Source of the DNA: Flavobacteriales bacterium
GTDB lineage: Bacteria; Bacteroidota; Bacteroidia; Flavobacteriales_D; Sanyastnellaceae
Assembly: GCA_002862785.1 (NCBI GenBank)
Contig: PKDZ01000018.1
Span: forward strand, 19,842-83,841
Direction of reading: 5' to 3'
Length of the DNA stretch: 64,000 bases
The notes under the pieces were generated by a model. That model was not told where the DNA came from. It ran no database searches and saw only the letters and a program-made list of their open reading frames with translations. The position numbers and the translations under genes were made by a program. Of the stretch, positions 8,456 to 17,252 are shown one piece after another. The stretch's first letter is position 1; every line of letters begins with the position of its first letter.

Positions 8456-9901
8456 GTGACGACGCCCGCCCAAAATTCAGCAGACCACTCCTCAACGCCC
8501 GAGAGGAAAGTCTATCCGCTCAGCGGCATGACGGCCGCCGTCGAGCGCATGCTCGATGAGCGCACCGGCGGACGCCTCTTCTGGGTGCGGGCTGAAATCA
8601 GCCAGCGCAGCTTCTCCGGGAAGCATTGTTACCTCGACCTCGTCGAGGAGGAGGGGGGCAGGCGCCTGGCCCAACTGAGGGGCACCATCTGGGGCAGCCG
8701 CCTCGCCATCATCCGGAAGGAGCTCGGCGCTGAGTTTGATGAGGTGCTCAAGCCCGGGAGGGAAATCGTCTTCAGCGCCCACATGTCCTTTCATGCCGTC
8801 TACGGATTTTCCCTCAACATCCAGAGCATTGACCTGGATGTCCTGCTCGGAGAAATGGAGCGGAGGCGGAAGGAAACCTATGAGGCCCTGCAACGCGAGG
8901 GGGCGATTGGACGCAATGGACGCCTGTCACTCGAGGCGGTGCCCCAGCGCATCGTCCTGATTGGTTCGCCCGGGACTGCAGGTCACACCGATTTCCTGGC
9001 CCACCTCCGCAACAACCCCTATGGATATGCACTGGATGTCGGGTGCATCGATGCTCCGGTCCAAGGGGTGCAGGCGGTCGGTCCGCTGGTTACGGCCTTG
9101 CACAAGGCAGGCCGAGCGGCCATGCGCACTCCGGTGGATGCTGTGATTCTGTTGCGTGGGGGCGGGGCCAAGCTGGACCTGGACGTGTTCAATGACCTCA
9201 CCCTCTGTCGCACCATAGCCGCCATGGAGGTGCCGGTCATCACCGGCATCGGACACGAGACGGATTCGACTCTGGTGGACTTTGTGGCGCACACGCACTG
9301 CAAGACCCCGACCGCGGTGGCGGATTGGCTCATCGAGCGCATCGCGGCCTTCGAATCCGATTTGGGTCGGGAAGGACGGGCCGTGGCTGCGGAATGCCGC
9401 GCCCAACTTTCTGAGCAGTCTGGCTGGTTGCAGGGCATGGAAGCCACGCTGGCGGAGCGCCCCTTGTCCTTTTTGCGCTTGCAGCGGGGCGCCTTGTACA
9501 GTGGTGCCAACGGTGTCGTCCGAAGGACCCGGGAGGCAATGTCGGAGGCCCGTTCCGAACTCGTCCGGGTCGGGGCCGAATGGAAAGCTGGTGTGGCCGG
9601 ATTGTCTCCCACATGGTGGACGGCCCTGAAAGAGGTGGAAAGCGGCATCCAGAGGGAGGCCATGCGGCAATTGCGGCATCAGGAGGAACGGATGTCCGCC
9701 ATGCGGTCCACGTTGGAACTGCTCGGTCCCGGGGCCACCCTGAAGCGGGGGTTTTCGATCACGCGGGTGGAGGGCAAGGCGGTCCGCGATGTGACCGCAT
9801 TGACGCCCGGCATGGAGGTCGAAACGGAGTTGGAAAGCGGTACCTTTCTGTCCGAAGTCAAGGAAGTGCGCAGCACGACTGCGCCACGCCAAGAGGATTG
9901 A
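8456..9901 (+). CDS. xseA: Exodeoxyribonuclease VII large subunit
   Basis: Catalytic subunit of exonuclease VII, which degrades single-stranded DNA bidirectionally into oligonucleotides during repair; cytoplasmic. The 481 residues begin with an OB-fold (about 20-115, VYPLSGMTAAVERML, FWVRAEISQ, HCYLDLVEE). The XseA catalytic region follows, with LLRGGGAKLDLDVFND and ITGIGHETDSTLVDFVAHTHCKTPT, and the end is a helical region that binds the small subunit. The GTG at 8456 is preferred to the internal ATG at 8528, because the latter would cut off the start of the OB-fold and the -7 box fits the GTG. xseB begins 3 bases after the stop codon. Confidence 0.93.
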   Translation: MTTPAQNSADHSSTPERKVYPLSGMTAAVERMLDERTGGRLFWVRAEISQRSFSGKHCYLDLVEEEGGRRLAQLRGTIWGSRLAIIRKELGAEFDEVLKPGREIVFSAHMSFHAVYGFSLNIQSIDLDVLLGEMERRRKETYEALQREGAIGRNGRLSLEAVPQRIVLIGSPGTAGHTDFLAHLRNNPYGYALDVGCIDAPVQGVQAVGPLVTALHKAGRAAMRTPVDAVILLRGGGAKLDLDVFNDLTLCRTIAAMEVPVITGIGHETDSTLVDFVAHTHCKTPTAVADWLIERIAAFESDLGREGRAVAAECRAQLSEQSGWLQGMEATLAERPLSFLRLQRGALYSGANGVVRRTREAMSEARSELVRVGAEWKAGVAGLSPTWWTALKEVESGIQREAMRQLRHQEERMSAMRSTLELLGPGATLKRGFSITRVEGKAVRDVTALTPGMEVETELESGTFLSEVKEVRSTTAPRQED

Positions 9902-9904
9902 GTC

Positions 9905-10108
9905 ATGGAGGACCCGAAGGATTACACCGCGGCATTTGAGGAGCTGAAAGGCATTTTGGCCGCATTGCAACAGGATGAAATCGGGGTCGATGATCTCGCC
10001 GAGAAGGTCAAGCGGGCCGCCCACCTCATTTCATACTGTGGAGAGCGCCTCCGAAGCACCGAGAACGAGGTGCAGAAGGTGCTGGATGAACTTGGAGAGG
10101 ACGCCTGA
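9905..10108 (+). CDS. xseB: Exodeoxyribonuclease VII small subunit
   Basis: A 67-residue acidic helical protein (MEDPKDYTAAFEELKGIL, then AAHLISYCGERLRSTENEV) of normal XseB length. It binds the helical tail of XseA in several copies to form the active nuclease. It starts 3 bases after xseA and the two are almost certainly translated from one mRNA. A longer frame on the same strand starts inside xseB (9975) but its real gene starts at 10200. Confidence 0.93.
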   Translation: MEDPKDYTAAFEELKGILAALQQDEIGVDDLAEKVKRAAHLISYCGERLRSTENEVQKVLDELGEDA

Positions 10109-10188
10109 GTTCTTTTGCTGTACATCTCATTCACAAACTTGCCTGTGCCTGCTTCCCTCCGGGAATTGGGAGGTACAAGGCTTCAGGT

Positions 10189-10195
10189 TAAATTG
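10189..10195 (+). promoter_or_regulatory. -7 promoter element of the haloperoxidase-like gene
   Basis: TAAATTG, with a TTG (-33 element) 20 bases upstream at 10166-10168. It lies 4 bases before the ATG at 10200, so the transcript would start at or next to the start codon. Confidence 0.5.
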
Positions 10196-10199
10196 TTAT

Positions 10200-12380
10200 A
10201 TGGCCATTCGTGTGTTTGTCTTTGCGGCCCTCGCTTGTCTGATGTTGGCCCCGATTTCCGGATGGACTCAGTCGGGCCCAACGACTTATGGTTCTTCGGA
10301 GACGGCTCGGGCCATGGCGGTCGAGTCCACTGTGGCGCGGCAATGGAATGAAGATCTGCTGGAGGCGATTCGGGGGGACTTTGCCCGACCGACAGTTCAC
10401 GCCCGGAACCTGTTCCATTTCTCCGTGGCCTGTTTCGATGCGTTTGCAGCGTACGATGACCTCGACACCCTCATTTTTCTGGGTCAGGATTTCCAAGGGT
10501 ATTCCGCTCCCTTCGATCCAGCACTGCTGACGGTCCCAACCGATGAGGCCGAGCGCAAGCTGGCCCAAGAAACGGCCATCAGCCATGCGGCGTTCCGTCT
10601 GCTGAACCATCGGTTCGTGGACAGCCCGGGCGCCGCAACATCCCTCGCCTTGTTCGAGTCCACCATGCTGGACCTCGGATGCGACCCGGCCAACACCAGC
10701 ACGGATTATTCCCTCGGTCCCGCAGAATTAGGCAACCACATTGCGGCCGAGCTCATTGCGTTCGGCTTGCAGGATGGGGCCAATGAAGCGGCCGACTATG
10801 CCAATCAGGTCTATCAGGCGGTCAACCCGGACCTTGAATTGGCCGGTTCTGGAAACGAGGACATTGTGGACCCGAATGCCTATCAGCCACTTGCGATTCC
10901 CGTCTTCATCGATCAGGCCGGCAACGTGCTCAGCGAGACTCCTGATTTTCAAGGGGCCGAATGGGGCTGGGTGGCCCCCTTCGCCCTCGACGACTCCTTG
11001 AAGCAGACCTTCACCCGGGACAATGTGGATTGGCCCGTTTACCTCGATTGTGGCACGCCTCCATTGTTCGAAGACACGGATACGGTGGGGGACATTGCGG
11101 ACCCCTACGCCTGGGGATTTGCCCTCGTGGCCCTGTGGAGTGGACACCTCCATCCGAACGATGGGGTGATGATCGACATCAGTCCCGGTCAGCTGGGCAA
11201 TTCCACCAGCATCGGACCTTCCTCATTTGCCGAGATGGACACCTTTTACGATTGGGTTGAAGGTGGGGATTACAGTGGCGGCCATGCCGTAAATCCGACA
11301 ACTGGACTGCCCTACCATGCCAACGTCGTGCCCCGCGGAGACTACTCCCGCGTGCTGGCCGAATTCTGGGCGGACGGCCCGGACAGTGAGACGCCTCCGG
11401 GCCACTGGTTCGTCCTGTTGAACGGGGCCATGGACCATCCTGATTTCACCACCCATTGGATGGGGGAGGGAGATGCATTGGAAGCCCTGCGGTACACCGT
11501 GAGAGCCTATTTGACCCTCGGAGGGACCCTACATGATGCGGCCATCGCTGCCTGGTCCCACAAGGGCTACTACGATTACATCCGGCCGGTTTCTGCCATC
11601 CGGTACATGGCCGGTCTGGGGCAGAGAAGCGATTCGACCCTCACCAACTATCATCCCGGTGGCCTTCCCTTGGTGCCCGGTCACATCGAGGTGGTCGAGG
11701 CCGGAGACCCCCTCGCTTTCGGAGGCAATGAGGGCAAAATCAAGGTCTGGGCTTGGCAGGGGCCGGATGCCATCATCAACTCCATTTGGGATGAAGCGGA
11801 GGTCGGATGGATTTTGGCTGAGCAATGGTGGCCCTACCAGCGCCCCAGTTTTGTCACGCCGCCTTTTGCCGGGTACGTGAGCGGCCACAGCACCTTTTCC
11901 CGTGCGGCGGCAGAGGTTCTGACCGCCATCACCGGGGACCCGTTCTTCCCGGGGGGCATGGGGGTCTTCCCCGTGGTCCAGAATCAGTTCCTCGTGTTTG
12001 AGGATGGCCCGAGTGAGTCCTTTGACATCCAATGGGCAACGTACCGCGACGCGTCCGACCAGTGCAGTCTGTCCCGCATTTGGGGTGGCATCCACCCTCC
12101 GGCAGACGACTTTCCCGGTCGGGGACTTGGGGTGGAGGTGGCGGCCCTCGGCATCGAGCGGGCATCCCGCCAATTCGGAGCCTTCACAGCGCCGTCCCTC
12201 GCTTGTGGTTTCGACCTCGATGTCGATGGGGTGGTGGGTGCTTCGGACTTGCTGTCTGCCCTCGCCGATTTCGGTGAGGAGGGCGTGGCCCTTGCCGGAG
12301 ATGTCGACGGAGATGGGATTGTCGGGGTGGGGGACATTTTGGACATCCTCGCCTTCTATGGGGAACCCTGTGCGGACTGA
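10200..12380 (+). CDS. Secreted vanadium-haloperoxidase/PAP2-superfamily protein with dockerin-like C-terminus
   Basis: 726 residues. A signal peptide (1-24, ending near SGWTQS) precedes an all-helical region and a vanadium haloperoxidase / type 2 acid phosphatase core. All parts of the family's active site are present: K-x6-RP (KGYYDYIRP, about 455-463), SGH (YVSGHSTFS, about 561) and SRxxxGxHxxxD (SRIWGGIHPPADD, about 624-636). These residues bind vanadate or phosphate; whether the enzyme oxidises halides or removes phosphate cannot be told from sequence. The last 58 residues hold two EF-hand-like loops (DLDVDGVVGASD, DVDGDGIVGVGD) bounded by cysteines, in place of an ordinary T9SS domain. 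The ATG at 10200 is chosen because it begins the signal peptide and fits the -7 box. Confidence 0.85.
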   Translation: MAIRVFVFAALACLMLAPISGWTQSGPTTYGSSETARAMAVESTVARQWNEDLLEAIRGDFARPTVHARNLFHFSVACFDAFAAYDDLDTLIFLGQDFQGYSAPFDPALLTVPTDEAERKLAQETAISHAAFRLLNHRFVDSPGAATSLALFESTMLDLGCDPANTSTDYSLGPAELGNHIAAELIAFGLQDGANEAADYANQVYQAVNPDLELAGSGNEDIVDPNAYQPLAIPVFIDQAGNVLSETPDFQGAEWGWVAPFALDDSLKQTFTRDNVDWPVYLDCGTPPLFEDTDTVGDIADPYAWGFALVALWSGHLHPNDGVMIDISPGQLGNSTSIGPSSFAEMDTFYDWVEGGDYSGGHAVNPTTGLPYHANVVPRGDYSRVLAEFWADGPDSETPPGHWFVLLNGAMDHPDFTTHWMGEGDALEALRYTVRAYLTLGGTLHDAAIAAWSHKGYYDYIRPVSAIRYMAGLGQRSDSTLTNYHPGGLPLVPGHIEVVEAGDPLAFGGNEGKIKVWAWQGPDAIINSIWDEAEVGWILAEQWWPYQRPSFVTPPFAGYVSGHSTFSRAAAEVLTAITGDPFFPGGMGVFPVVQNQFLVFEDGPSESFDIQWATYRDASDQCSLSRIWGGIHPPADDFPGRGLGVEVAALGIERASRQFGAFTAPSLACGFDLDVDGVVGASDLLSALADFGEEGVALAGDVDGDGIVGVGDILDILAFYGEPCAD

Positions 12381-12404
12381 CCCGACGGGTTCGATTCCCT
12401 ACCT

Positions 12405-12412
12405 TATTTTTC
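12405..12412 (+). promoter_or_regulatory. -7 promoter element of the type B T9SS adhesin gene
   Basis: TATTTTTC, 3 bases before the ATG. The sequence TATTTTTCGGCATG recurs exactly before the lipoprotein gene at 56500. Confidence 0.55.
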
Positions 12413-12415
12413 GGC

Positions 12416-15400
12416 ATGCGTTCCCAAAACCGTGAGGGCCTGACATTCAAGGCCCTGCTCTCCCTGTTTCTGGTCTTGTCCGCGTCCCTGTCCACTGTGC
12501 TCGGTCAGGCGGATTGCGGGTTCCTGACGGGGCCTGAGGGCCTTGCTGCAGGATGCCAGGACAGTTGCGTCTGGGTTGTGCCCGACTTCGAACGGGCCGC
12601 GGAAACCACTGGCTACGAGGTGGACTCCATTGCTTACGCGCCTCCGCTGGAGGTGGGAACAGGAGCAGTGCAGAGCACAGCGACGAATGGGTACACCGAT
12701 GGGATCGGGTTGCCGTTTGGCTTCAGCTTCTTCGACACGGACTTCTTTCAACTCAAGGTCAGCCGCAAGGGCTTCGTGACGTTCAATGTGGGCCTCGGTG
12801 GCGGGTTCAACTATCCGAACCAGCCTTTGGGCAACGGCGCCCTGCCGCCGAATTCCATCATGGCACCCTACGCGTACATCAGCAACTCCGGCGGGGAAAT
12901 CCGCACCGCTACCTTGGGGGAGGCGCCCTGTCGCCGCTTCGTGATCAGCTGGGAGAACCTGCCGCAGACCGGTTGCGGAGCCAACGAGCTCATCACTCAG
13001 GTGGTCTTGCACGAGACGTCGAATGTGGTCGAGATGCACATCGGCCAGTTCCAGACCTGCCTCGGCATCACCGCCTGCGTCGGCATTCAAGGCGGTGGCA
13101 CGGAAGGGGCTTTCGGTCCCGGCGCCTACGATACGGGCGAGTTCGTCATCGACGATCTCGCGTTCCGCTACTCCCCGAACGGAGACACCCAAACCCAGCT
13201 CGTGTACTTGATTGACGATGAGATTGTGGGCCAGGGCGACAGCCTTTCCGTCTGCATCGACGCCACCACCGAGTTGGTCATCGGAGCCAATTTCCCCGAG
13301 ATTCTGCCTCCGCCCCCTGCGGCGGGAAGCTGTGATGCCATTCCGGACGATGCCTGCGACACCAACATTGTCTACAACTACAACCTGGGAGCGGCCCAGA
13401 CCGGGACGCTCAACTTCGATTTCGATGCCGAATTGCTCGGCTTCGGCATCACCAACAACTGGACCAGTGCCGGCGGAAGCTGGCCGGGGGACATGGGCTT
13501 CCAGATCTGTGATCCGGGCGGCACCTGCGGCTACATCGAGGGCTACAACATCGACCTGAGTGGCACCTACCTCGGGGACTTTCCCAGCAACTGGAACACG
13601 ACGTTCCCTGGGTTTTATGAGTCCTGCTTCACGGTGCCAGCCAACCTGCTCGAGGGCGATGGCACGTGGTCCATCACCATCCAGAACGGGTGGACGGGCT
13701 CCAGTGGAGGCGTCAACTTTGACGGCACGGTGACCCTCTACTACCTGTGCAACCTCGAGCCCGAGGAGCCGGACACGTCCCAGTTCATGGCGGCGGACAC
13801 CATCATGATCGAGTTCACCTTCGAATCCCAGACGGCGGACTTCGCCATCCTGGATCTGGACGGCAATCCCTTGGACGTGCTGTGCAGTGGGGATGAGCCT
13901 GCCACCTTGTCGGCCGAGACGGCCGGAGGCACCTGGTCCGCGGACTGCGTGGGCTGTCTGAACACCCCGGGCGAGATTGACCCGACGCAGGTGGCCCCGG
14001 GCACCCTGGAGGTGACCTACACCCTCGTGGGCGACTGCGGAGAGGTGACCGAGGTGGAGGAAATCCAGGTGGGCCTGACGCCCAACATCAACACCGGAAA
14101 CATCGGGGCCCTCTGTCCCTTCTCGGATCCCGTCCAGCTCATCGGCACGCCCGGTGGCGGATCGTGGGCCGCGGACTGTGGGGGGTGCGTTTCCCCGGAT
14201 GGCCTGTTCGACCCGGCGGTCGGGTCCGGCACCTTCGCCGCTGAATACACCTTCGGCACCCTCTGCACGGCCACCGGTACGGTGGAGGTCAATGTCGGTG
14301 AGGCCGTCGCCGCCAATCTTGAGGATTTGAACTATTGCGAGTCCATCGGGAGCGTTGAGCTGGATGACGACGGCATTGCCGGAACATGGTCCGCGGATTG
14401 TGGCGGGTGTGTGGCGTCATCGGGCATCTTCAATCCTCCCGGACCGGGCACCTACATGGTGAGTTTCATGCCGGGGGCAGGCTGTGGGGTGGAGAGTTCG
14501 GCCACCATCGTCGTGGACGAGAGCCTGCCGATCGGCTCGGCCAATGTGCCGGATGCCCTGTGCGTCGACGCATCTCCGCTCGAGCTCGAAGCCGATGTGC
14601 CCGGCGGCAGCTGGTCGGCGTCGGGCAGTGGCCTCAACGGGGCCACGTTCAACCCCGGCACGGCGCCCTTGGGAACCTCTGTCCTGAGCTACACCGTGGA
14701 GAATGGAAGCTGCACCAACAGCGCCTCGTTCCCCACGACGGTCTTGCCCATTCTGACCGTGACCCTGCAGGAGGAGGATCCGTTCTGTGTCAACAACTCC
14801 GGCGGCTCCCTGAATGCGGATGTCGACCTCGACGCGGAGGCCATCTGGCCCAACGTGCCGAACCTGGAGTGGGACGCCGATTGTGGGGGATGCATCAACG
14901 GCAACGGTGTCTTCGATCCGGGCGAGGCCGGCGTGGGCACCCACACGGTCACCGTGTCCTACGATGACCCTCTGGGATGCAGTGTGTCCGGCAGCATCGA
15001 GGTCGTGGTGGCGCCTGCGGTGGACGCGACCATCGATCCGATACCAGAATTGTGCGAGTCGGGTTCGAACGAAGTCTTCACGGCAGCGGACAACGGAGGC
15101 ACGTGGACAGCCGATTGCGGCGGATGCATTTCGCCGGCCGGTACCTTCGATCCGGGCATCGGGGCCGGCAATTACACCATCACCTACACCATCAGCGACG
15201 TGTGCACGGACATTGATGCCGTGCAGATCACCGTCGTGCCGCAGCGCGACGCGACCATCCTCGTGGATGTGCCCAATGACGAACTGTGCATCGGCGTCGA
15301 TGAGTGGCAGATGGGTTCCATCTGGGCCGGTGGGGTCTGGAGCGCGACGAGTCCGTCGGGAGAGAATTCAATTGACCCGGAGAGCGGAGTGCTCAACCTT

Positions 15401-15742
15401 CAGGCGGCCGGAGTGGGCACTGTGACGGTCAACCATGTGCTGGAGGGCCTGTGTGGCGACGAGGACTCCCATGTCCTCACCATTCTGTCCTGTGCGGTGG
15501 AGTTGGTCAACATCTTCACCCCGAATGGCGACGGCAAGAACGACCGCCTCATCTTCAAGTACATCGAGCTCTATCCCGACAACCACCTGACGGTCTACAA
15601 CCGGAACGGAGCGGTCGTTTACGAAGCTGAGGGCTACGAGAACGAATGGGATGGCGATGGTGCGGCCGATGGCACGCATTACTTCGTTCTCCGCCTCCCC
15701 GAGGGGGTCGAGCACGCCGGCCACCTCATGATTCAACGCTGA
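12416..15742 (+). CDS. Secreted repeat adhesin with gliding-motility-associated (T9SS type B) C-terminus
   Basis: 1108 residues. A signal peptide (1-31) precedes an N-terminal globular region (about 35-290, GFVTFNVGLGGGFNYPNQP) that resembles the nonrepeat head of surface adhesins. A second beta-rich region (about 300-450) contains a YYLCN-type ending. From about residue 495 there are some seven repeats of roughly 80-90 residues marked by GGTWSADCGGC...FDP...YTITYT. The C-terminus (FTPNGDGKNDRLIF, then VYNRNGAVVYEA and NEWDGDG) is the type B sorting domain typical of SprB-like gliding adhesins. It is probably cell-surface attached. The paired CxxC in most repeats is notable, since it could form one short disulfide per repeat. 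It lies 35 bases after the previous gene with its own -7 box. Confidence 0.85.
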   Translation: MRSQNREGLTFKALLSLFLVLSASLSTVLGQADCGFLTGPEGLAAGCQDSCVWVVPDFERAAETTGYEVDSIAYAPPLEVGTGAVQSTATNGYTDGIGLPFGFSFFDTDFFQLKVSRKGFVTFNVGLGGGFNYPNQPLGNGALPPNSIMAPYAYISNSGGEIRTATLGEAPCRRFVISWENLPQTGCGANELITQVVLHETSNVVEMHIGQFQTCLGITACVGIQGGGTEGAFGPGAYDTGEFVIDDLAFRYSPNGDTQTQLVYLIDDEIVGQGDSLSVCIDATTELVIGANFPEILPPPPAAGSCDAIPDDACDTNIVYNYNLGAAQTGTLNFDFDAELLGFGITNNWTSAGGSWPGDMGFQICDPGGTCGYIEGYNIDLSGTYLGDFPSNWNTTFPGFYESCFTVPANLLEGDGTWSITIQNGWTGSSGGVNFDGTVTLYYLCNLEPEEPDTSQFMAADTIMIEFTFESQTADFAILDLDGNPLDVLCSGDEPATLSAETAGGTWSADCVGCLNTPGEIDPTQVAPGTLEVTYTLVGDCGEVTEVEEIQVGLTPNINTGNIGALCPFSDPVQLIGTPGGGSWAADCGGCVSPDGLFDPAVGSGTFAAEYTFGTLCTATGTVEVNVGEAVAANLEDLNYCESIGSVELDDDGIAGTWSADCGGCVASSGIFNPPGPGTYMVSFMPGAGCGVESSATIVVDESLPIGSANVPDALCVDASPLELEADVPGGSWSASGSGLNGATFNPGTAPLGTSVLSYTVENGSCTNSASFPTTVLPILTVTLQEEDPFCVNNSGGSLNADVDLDAEAIWPNVPNLEWDADCGGCINGNGVFDPGEAGVGTHTVTVSYDDPLGCSVSGSIEVVVAPAVDATIDPIPELCESGSNEVFTAADNGGTWTADCGGCISPAGTFDPGIGAGNYTITYTISDVCTDIDAVQITVVPQRDATILVDVPNDELCIGVDEWQMGSIWAGGVWSATSPSGENSIDPESGVLNLQAAGVGTVTVNHVLEGLCGDEDSHVLTILSCAVELVNIFTPNGDGKNDRLIFKYIELYPDNHLTVYNRNGAVVYEAEGYENEWDGDGAADGTHYFVLRLPEGVEHAGHLMIQR

Positions 15743-15754
15743 TTTCGGGCGGCG

Positions 15755-16279
15755 TCAGGCCGATTCCTTGGAGAGGTACTGCTCTTCGAATGCGGTGCGC
15801 CGCAGGGAGGTGCGCAAGGTCCAGAGCGTCTCTTCTTGGAACTGCATGAAAGCGATCAGGCATTGGGCCGTGACCTCGTCTCCAGCGTGCTGGGCCGCGG
15901 TGACCAGCTGACGTTCTTCCTTCAGAATGTGCGAGAGGGATTCGCGCAACATGCGGGTGCACGCCCGATGGTGCATCACTCCATCCGTCGCCTTGAGGGT
16001 GGACTGCTCGAGACACTCGGCCATGGTGGAGATGGGACGGCCCTCCAGGCAACGGATGCGACGTCCGATGGCATTGGCCGCGTTGTCGGCATGGGCGATG
16101 AAATGGGGCAGCATCTCGGCCATGGCGGGATACTGCTCTCCCCATCCGTTCCACAACGCACCCCGCGCATTGAATCGGAGCATTTCGAAGTCGGCCAAAA
16201 GCCGATTGAGGCTGGGAACAAGGCGATCGGCCCAGCTGCGGTCGAGTTGGTTGGAGAGGGTGGGGTTCATCGTGGTCAT
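15755..16279 (-). CDS. Dps/ferritin-like protein lacking canonical ferroxidase ligands
   Basis: 174 residues. The pattern LNRLLADFEMLRFNARGALWN...EML...RRIRCLEG...STMAECLEQ is that of Dps, the dodecameric DNA-protecting mini-ferritin. Aligned without gaps to E. coli Dps (recalled sequence), W52, N53, G56, E64-M65-L66, F69, L87 and G89 match. The five iron ligands do not: H51 is L42 here, H63 is A54, D67 is P58, D78 is N69 and E82 is R73. Iron oxidation at the usual site is therefore unlikely; DNA binding, shell formation or another stress role is inferred. It is transcribed away from the operon at 16440, and the tandem palindromes lie between them. The start could also be the ATG three codons later. 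Confidence 0.75.
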   Translation of the reverse strand: MTTMNPTLSNQLDRSWADRLVPSLNRLLADFEMLRFNARGALWNGWGEQYPAMAEMLPHFIAHADNAANAIGRRIRCLEGRPISTMAECLEQSTLKATDGVMHHRACTRMLRESLSHILKEERQLVTAAQHAGDEVTAQCLIAFMQFQEETLWTLRTSLRRTAFEEQYLSKESA

Positions 16280-16343
16280 GGCGGAAGGCGAAAGAGAATT
16301 AGAGAAGCACAGGGCAAAATCCCTGAACGCATCGAGTTCGCCA

Positions 16344-16379
16344 ATGACATTCGGCAGTGTGAAAGATGACGTTCGTCAT
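16344..16379. promoter_or_regulatory. Tandem palindrome operator, locus B
   Basis: ATGAC-ATTC-GGCAG (16344-16357, weaker) and ATGAC-GTTC-GTCAT (16366-16379, perfect) lie 22 bp apart centre to centre, between the divergent Dps-like gene and the operon at 16440. The strong site is centred about 56 bases before the predicted transcript start of the operon, a position typical of an activator site. Confidence 0.5.
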
Positions 16380-16417
16380 TCCCGGTTCCAGGCAACCGGG
16401 ATTCCGGTTTGGCGGTT

Positions 16418-16425
16418 TAAATTGC
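16418..16425 (+). promoter_or_regulatory. Probable -7 promoter element of the CxxCH operon
   Basis: TAAATTGC, 14 bases before the ATG at 16440. No clear -33 TTG is seen at the usual distance, which fits a promoter that depends on an activator. Confidence 0.35.
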
Positions 16426-16439
16426 AATTGACCACCACC

Positions 16440-17252
16440 ATGAAGATTTCCATTCTCTCGACCCTTTCGACCTCTATCGTAATTGGCGCTTTCATTTTGA
16501 TGTCCAACTCCAGCGGTGTGGCCCACCAACAGAACAAGGACCGCACCGGCGCGCCCGGAAGTGACAACACCTGTCAGCAGTGCCATGGGGGGGGCAATTA
16601 CAACCCTCAGGTCGATGTTTACCTCGCACTGCCGCTCGGTGGTGGTGCTGGTGCTTCCCAGTATGTGCCAGGAGAGACCCACACTCTGGTCGTAGAGGTG
16701 AGCAGCAATGGCAGTCCAGCCGGTTACGGTGTTCACGGTACGGTCGTGTTTGCCGATGGAAGCAATGCGGGTGAATTGGTCGATCAGGACGCCAATGACT
16801 GCATTTGGCTCGATGAGGTGGATGGCCGCCACATCTTCGAGCAAAATGACCTCTGTGATGCGGGATTCTTCGAGGTGCAGTGGGTGGCACCGCCCGCAGG
16901 AAGCGGATCGGTCAGTGTTTATGTGGCCGCCATTGCCGCCAATGGAAACAGCACCTCCTCCGGTGACGCGTTCGTTGGGGGACAATTTGATTTTGATGAG
17001 GGGGTCACTACAGTGGCCGAGCAGCACAAGGAGGCCTTCCAGGCTTTCTCCCTCGGCCAAGGGCAGGTGGATTTACAGTCGGATCAGCGGGTTCAGTGCG
17101 TCATTCTCAGCTTAGACGGCCGGGTCTTGTTTGACGGTGGATTGGAGGCGGGTCGGCACACCGTAAGCCTGGGCCATGCGGGGTGGGCTGCAGTCCGCTT
17201 CATGACACCCGCCGGTCACGTTTGGACTGAGCGCATCTGGATCAACGCATGA
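16440..17252 (+). CDS. Secreted CxxCH-motif protein with T9SS-type C-terminus
   Basis: 270 residues. A signal peptide (1-29, hydrophobic TSIVIGAFILM) is followed by GAPGSDNTCQQCHGGG, a CxxCH motif (about residues 44-48) that could carry a covalent c-type heme. A beta-rich region of the Reelin-like / choice-of-anchor V kind follows (about 55-185, ETHTLVVEV, GYGVHGTVVF, SVSVYVAAIAANGN). The end (about 195-270, VQCVILSLDGRVLFDG, LGHAGWAAVRFM) resembles a T9SS type A sorting domain. It is the first gene of three joined by 4-base ATGA overlaps. The longer upstream frame is rejected because the signal peptide begins here. Electron transfer at the cell surface is possible but unproven. Confidence 0.75.
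   Translation: MKISILSTLSTSIVIGAFILMSNSSGVAHQQNKDRTGAPGSDNTCQQCHGGGNYNPQVDVYLALPLGGGAGASQYVPGETHTLVVEVSSNGSPAGYGVHGTVVFADGSNAGELVDQDANDCIWLDEVDGRHIFEQNDLCDAGFFEVQWVAPPAGSGSVSVYVAAIAANGNSTSSGDAFVGGQFDFDEGVTTVAEQHKEAFQAFSLGQGQVDLQSDQRVQCVILSLDGRVLFDGGLEAGRHTVSLGHAGWAAVRFMTPAGHVWTERIWINA

Noticed and set aside
8317..8559. 80-codon plus-strand frame before and into xseA
   Set aside because: It runs through the terminator at 8398 and overlaps xseA in another frame; no family features.
9975..10199. N-terminal extension of the haloperoxidase-like gene into xseB
   Set aside because: It lies in another frame of xseB; the signal peptide and -7 box fix the start at 10200.
16280..16440. Upstream extension of the CxxCH gene across the Dps-like gene
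   Set aside because: The extension has no signal peptide and overlaps the Dps-like frame on the other strand; the signal peptide starts at 16440.
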